Part shown: positions 59,724 through 64,000 of the stretch, one piece after another | How positions within the stretch are numbered: the first letter of the stretch is position 1 | Layout of the letters: every line of letters begins with the position of its first letter | Source of the DNA: Typha latifolia | Lineage: Eukaryota; Streptophyta; Magnoliopsida; Poales; Typhaceae | Assembly (NCBI GenBank): GCA_019914945.1 | Contig: CM034107.1 | Location: 10,974,001 to 11,038,000, forward strand | Direction: 5' to 3' | DNA: 64,000 bases | The notes under the pieces: model-generated | Told to the model about the DNA's origin: nothing | The model's database searches: none | The model's input: the letters and a program-made list of their open reading frames with translations, nothing else | Translations under genes and position numbers: made by a program

Positions 59724-61067
59724 TCAAACATCCTGCGTAACTCCCACAGATGCCATGTTACGCATATGCCGACTGTCATCATGCCTGGTAGCATCATACG
59801 TGTCCCCATCACCCCATAGAGCGTACGCCTCCTCCCCATGCACGGCGTCGTCTCCGATCAACAACTCCTCGTCGGATATGCGAAGTGGAATGAACAGCTT
59901 TATCGCCATGCATATGATGGACGTCGCGACCACGTTCCATGCTACGACGAACGCGGCGCCGGCCAGTTGCTTGACGAACTGGTAGCCGCCGACCCCGCCG
60001 TAGAAGCCGCCGCGGGAGTTGGTGACGGGGAGGAAGAGGGAGCAGAGGACGGGCTCCGCGAAGAGGCCGGTGGCCGCGCCGCCGAGGACCCCGGCGACGG
60101 CGTGGGTGTGGAAGACACCGAGCGTGTCGTCGATGCTCTGGAGGAGGGCCCACTTCCGGTGGACCACCATCATCGTGTACCATGGGATGCTGCCGGAGAG
60201 GATGCCCATCACTATGGCAGCCCATGCTTCCACAAGCCCTAATCTCAACAAGCATATATAATATTATACCTCATATGAAAGTTTACAACTTGAGCATAGA
60301 TAAACTCGTGTGGACATACGTGAAATTAGTGCAAAACATGTAATTAATCAAATAATATAACATAGTAATAATCTCAACACAAGCTTTTGTTGTGCTAATA
60401 GCGCAATGGGTGAGTGAAGCATAAGCAAAACTTTCACCCTCAAATGTTACCAAAGAGATAGTAATGGCCAAACCAAGCAAGTTTAGAGAAAACTCTAATA
60501 CAGTGGTGTTAATAGTAATTGAAGAGCAATAAACAACTTTTAATCACTTATTAGACACCTAATGCAAGTAATCACAAAATAGAATCAATAGAGACAATTA
60601 AAGAGAGAGAGGAGAGATAAAATTTATGTGGTTCACTAATGTACCTAACAAAATAATCTTCTTCACTATGCAAATCTCTCAATTACAAAGAGTTTAGCAA
60701 CTCTAATCTTCCTCAATACAATGATGGCTAGTCCTCTTGTTTTCTCTAAGCATAAAAGCCCTAAAAACCCACTTCAATATTTATAGGGCTCGTTCAAGTT
60801 AGATTTTTTTGCGGAACGCCCGCAGGCGCGTTTGAACGCACCCGAAAAACTAATATATAACTCAGACTAGCGTTTGAACACCAGAGGCCCGTTCGAACGT
60901 CTGCATCACATTCGAACACCTACATCAATGCTCTCTGTTCGAAAACTGCGTTCGAACACCCCTAGAGCCCGTTCAAACGCACTGGCACAATAAGACTGAA
61001 AATACTAAAAAACTATATTTGAGCCAAATTTCAATAGCTTTGTGATATTTCTATATAGTTCTCACAG

Positions 61068-61104
<37 letters not shown>

Positions 61105-63191
61105 AAGAATATCATGGATCAAACTACTCCAATTAATCACTCTCGAAACAAATTAAGAAGAATTTGGTCTCTGGAATCTTGAAACTGGAAACCAGGAAGA
61201 AGCATGCTAGCCTTGTGCTTTGAGAAGTATCTTTATGCAAAGTAGTAAACAAATCAAAGGCCATATAATACATGTATGTGTTATGCATGAGAAAGTGGCA
61301 TGCATGATGCATGATGTAGTGTAATTAATATCCTATTTAGGTGACCGGGAGAAACGGATCTTAGATGTGTTAAACTAATCAGAATAGTACTCTTTCTAAT
61401 TAGTTCTGTCTTGTTCTTAGGAGACATGGGTGTTGGTTACAAGGAATGCATTTAGTTGATGATGCATTAAATTAACCAAAAGGCTAGTGTTAGCCATTAG
61501 GGGCAGCTTCAGCACTCTATTTTTATTTCTTTTTAATATGGTTTAATATTTAAATAATGTTAAACTATACCTTAGAATTTTGTATATATAAACCCTTGTC
61601 CTCAGGTGATTGGTGAGAAATTGGTCAAGAGGTTTTGTAAGCCAAAACTAATAGTACATTTGAATAGCCATAGGTACACATAACATTTACATTAATATAA
61701 TTATCAAATTAAGTAGCTACTTAATTAATAAAATCAAGTAGCCGTACTTTTGGAATTATCAAAATTCTCTTGCTAAGATTGAAAATTTTAAAATTAGGAA
61801 GGAAGAATTGGAACAAAAAATTATATAAATGGGATAGTAAAATTAGTACAAGGAATATTTAAAAATATCATTAAGGTGAGATGAAGTAAAATTAACCTAA
61901 GAAGTCAAATAGATATTTTTGTAAAAGATAGGGGTGTATTTTTCTTTTTTTTTTTAATCCTGGGCCTTGACTTGAGCACATTTCTATAGCTCTTCTTAGA
62001 CTGATTCAATTCTAAGTTTAAAAGAAAAAAATGATGAATTTTCTCAAATCTCATTTGATAAATTTGTATTATTAATGTGACTTTTGAAGTGGACTACTGA
62101 TAGGATTAAGTATATGAGAAATGATAATTAATAATAGGAGTAGGAAGACTGACCTGCCCCCGGGGTGATGCAAACAAGTCCGGTGATCATCCCCTGGACG
62201 GCGCCGACGACCGACGGCTTCCCGAAGAAGATGACGTCGAGCGTTGTCCACGTCAGCAGGCTCGTCGCAGCGCAGATATGCGTGTTGAGCACGGCCATCG
62301 AGGAGTCGATGTTTGCCGCGTAGGTGGCCCCGCCGTTGAACCCCGTCCACCCCATCCACAGCAGCCCGGCGCCGGCCATCACCAGCAGCACGTTGTTCGG
62401 CGGGAACCGCTCTCTATCCGCGTTCGTCCTCGGCCCCACCTAATCCCATCACAACGATTCAATTCGAGTTGTATCACTTTACTCGCAAATCATAAAAGAT
62501 ACTAGTTAAGGCTTACCCAGTAGGCGGCGGTGAGGCCGCCGATGCCGGAGGAGAGGTGGATGACGTAGCCGCCGGAGTAGTCGATGACACCCCAATGGAA
62601 CAAGAAGCCGCCGCCCCAGAGGGAGAAGGCGCCGACGGTATAGGAGAAGGTGATCCAGAGGGGGACGAAGGCCATCCAGGCCTTGATGTTCATCCGGCCG
62701 AGGAGGGAGCCAGCGAGGAGGATGACGGCGATGGCGGCGAAGGAGCACTGGAAGTAGACCATGGTGGCCGCCGGGTAGAAGGGCGCGATCATGGGCGTCT
62801 CGACGGTGTTGCCGTCTTTGTAATAATGGAGGGTGGCAGGGAGGGTGGATCGGCGGATCAAGAACTTGTGGACGAGGGCGGGCTTGGCCTTGCCCCAGAA
62901 GGGGAGGAGCTTGTCCCCGAACGACATGTGGTAGCCCCACGTCACCCAGCAGATCCAGACGGCGGCGAAGGCGTAGAGCGCCATGAACGCCGAGTTGATC
63001 GCCCACTTCTTCTTCACGACGCTGCCGTACAGGATGACCAGGCCCGGCATGCTCTGGAGCCCCACCAGCGTCGCCGACACCATCTGCCACGTGTTGTCCC
63101 CTTTGTTCAGCCAGTCAGGGGTCGACGCCGACGTGTTCTGGTATGCCATCGGCACCACCGTCACCGCCACCGCCACCGCCGCCGCCGCCAT
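59724..63191 (-). CDS. AMT: Ammonium transporter, AMT2/AMT3 group
   Basis: Three minus-strand exons, 63191-62517, 62439-62154 and 60238-59724, join in frame to 491 residues. The product is a plasma-membrane ammonium channel/transporter with about eleven membrane helices. [20 protein letters not shown] is the first-helix signature, and DYSGGYVIH at 204-212 is the AMT signature with the conserved Asp204 and first pore His212. HTHAVAG contains the second pore His366. The cytosolic tail has DATRHD with Thr471, at the site matching the phospho-switch threonine of plant AMTs. Close similarity to AMT2 sequences ([16 protein letters not shown]) places it in the AMT2/AMT3 clade, not AMT1. A second Met at residue 15 (MAYQNTS) could be the true start, as relatives begin near there. 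Exons are very GC-rich, creating long antisense open frames that are not genes. Intron 2 is 1.9 kb and carries an LTR-like insertion. Confidence 0.95.
60260..61010 (-). mobile_element. LTR-like fragment with GTTCGAAC repeats in AMT intron 2
   Basis: Read on the minus strand, about eight GTTCGAACG-type units (60791-60982) form a promoter-like block. They are followed by a TATAAATA box (60785-60778), a leader with TGTAATTGAGAG and ACCACATAAATTTT that resembles the R-U5 part of copia-type LTRs, an end near 60503, and TGTATTAGAG, a decayed match to the initiator-Met primer-binding site TGGTATCAGAG. The outer boundary and a target duplication were not found. The inserted sequence ends just upstream of the exon-3 acceptor. 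Confidence 0.5.
61066..61104. repeat. (CT)n-(TA)n microsatellite in AMT intron 2
   Basis: A CT run passes directly into a TA run, 40 bases in total, in the long AMT intron. Confidence 0.9.
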
Positions 63192-64000
63192 GACTATTTC
63201 GGCTCTTTCTCTTCCTTACAAGTAAGAAGAGAGAGAGAGGAGATACCGATAGATTCTTCCTATTGTATTTGAAGGATTATTTTTAGAGTTAGAATATCCA
63301 TCCCTCTACTCTTAGTCGGTAATATCATTATTTTAGTTATATCATAAAGAGATTTTTGACATGATAAAGGTATTATGATACTTCTTTTATATATATAAAA
63401 AAAAGAAACTAAATTTCAATGAAAAAGTTAACAACAAGAGAACAAAGTGATATAAATAAAAATTTAAACATCAAATATCAATTAGCCAATTACAATGTGC
63501 CAAATACTCTGTACAAAACTCCAGCACCCAATTGTTTCTATAGATATCTCAGGAGTGGCAAGGGCATTGCTGTTAGTTAATCAATTAATTAGCACCGATA
63601 ATTGAAGCATTAATTAGCAATACTCTAATTAGGAAGCCATTAGTGAAGTAGCTTCATGTGTCTCATCTTTTGTTTGTTTCTCCAAGTCAACTCTTTTTTG
63701 GGATGGTGTAACAAGCAAGCTCTTGTGAAATTAATGTCCGTAATTAGGTCGAACTAAACTTAGCTCCAAATTAAAAATCATCACCTTGTTTGTAGCCTAT
63801 AAACAAGCATCATCACCTTGTTTCCAAGAAGGCAACAAGTATTTTATGTCAGGAATCCTAAATTTTCTTTTATAAATTTATTATTAAAATATTCTAGCTG
63901 CCATTTATGAGACATGGTTATGAGATTGTTTACAACTAAGGGATATATATTAAAAAAAAAATCAGAGAAGATATTTCTTGTCAACTTATGCAAGAAAACT
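63192..64000. other. AMT promoter region and AT-rich flank
   Basis: The AMT gene is read leftward, so its promoter lies here. A GA-rich leader (63205-63241) precedes the ATG on the minus strand. I see no definite TATA box, no further gene and no repeat of note before the window ends. Confidence 0.5.

Noticed and set aside
59838..60242. 134-codon plus-strand frame and a 148-codon minus frame over AMT exon 3
   Set aside because: Both are shadows of the ammonium transporter's GC-rich exon.
62556..63272. 238-codon plus-strand open frame opposite AMT exon 1
   Set aside because: It mirrors GC-rich AMT codons on the other strand, reads as low-complexity Gly/Glu/Arg and has no domain; the minus strand is clearly the coding one.

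Overview
The window is plant nuclear DNA. The genes have many GT-AG introns, the non-coding sequence is AT-rich and full of microsatellites and transposable-element remnants, and every recognised protein is a plant family. Two genes (the TRAPPC12-like gene and the ammonium transporter) are strongly GC-rich in their coding exons while the others are not. That bimodality, together with very long introns, fits a monocot outside the grasses better than a eudicot; this is inference, and the species cannot be named from the sequence.

Layout, left to right. (1) 2-4046 (+): a cytosolic alkaline/neutral invertase (GH100), cut at its 5' end by the window edge. (2) 5156-6250 (+): a single-coding-exon TPR protein of the TRAPPC12 type, with three TGGGCC/GGCCCA elements just upstream. 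(3) 8733-9603 (+): a small three-exon gene for a 134-residue lysine-rich protein that I do not recognise. (4) 10461-41764 (+): one DExH-box RNA helicase of the plant DExH7/DHX29-DHX57 kind. I could trace 33 exons in continuous frame to 1455 residues over 31.3 kb, so this gene alone fills half the window. Its introns hold most of the repeats. (5) 47918-49303 (+): an intronless GRAS transcription factor. (6) 54314-55816 (-): a STOP1/ART1-type C2H2 zinc-finger factor. (7) 57484-58647 (-): a small secreted inhibitor-I9 (subtilisin-propeptide-like) protein in three exons. (8) 59724-63191 (-): an ammonium transporter of the AMT2/AMT3 group in three exons.

The mobile-element content is the most informative non-genic part. 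In one helicase intron (34849-38466) a 1111-bp element has short TIRs and a perfect 9-bp target duplication, so it looks like a Mutator-like element. It carries a GC-rich insert whose reverse strand encodes a piece of a TraB-domain protein, making it a Pack-MULE candidate. It sits inside an older PIF/Harbinger-like element flanked by TTA. At 53103-53470 a SINE-like retroposon is bounded by a perfect 17-bp target duplication, and a shorter tRNA-like SINE candidate lies at 4807-4912. A GC-rich foldback with 45-bp arms lies in another helicase intron. An LTR-like fragment with many GTTCGAAC-type repeats sits in the second AMT intron, and a probable gypsy-type LTR lies between the helicase and the GRAS gene.

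The genes do not form an operon-like unit. Functionally, the invertase serves sugar metabolism, the TRAPPC12-like protein vesicle tethering, and the helicase RNA metabolism. The right-hand 16 kb holds three genes whose families act in root nutrition: a GRAS factor possibly of the mycorrhizal RAD1 group, STOP1 and an AMT. I treat that grouping as coincidence unless synteny shows otherwise. No rRNA gene, credible tRNA gene, CRISPR array or organellar insert was seen.
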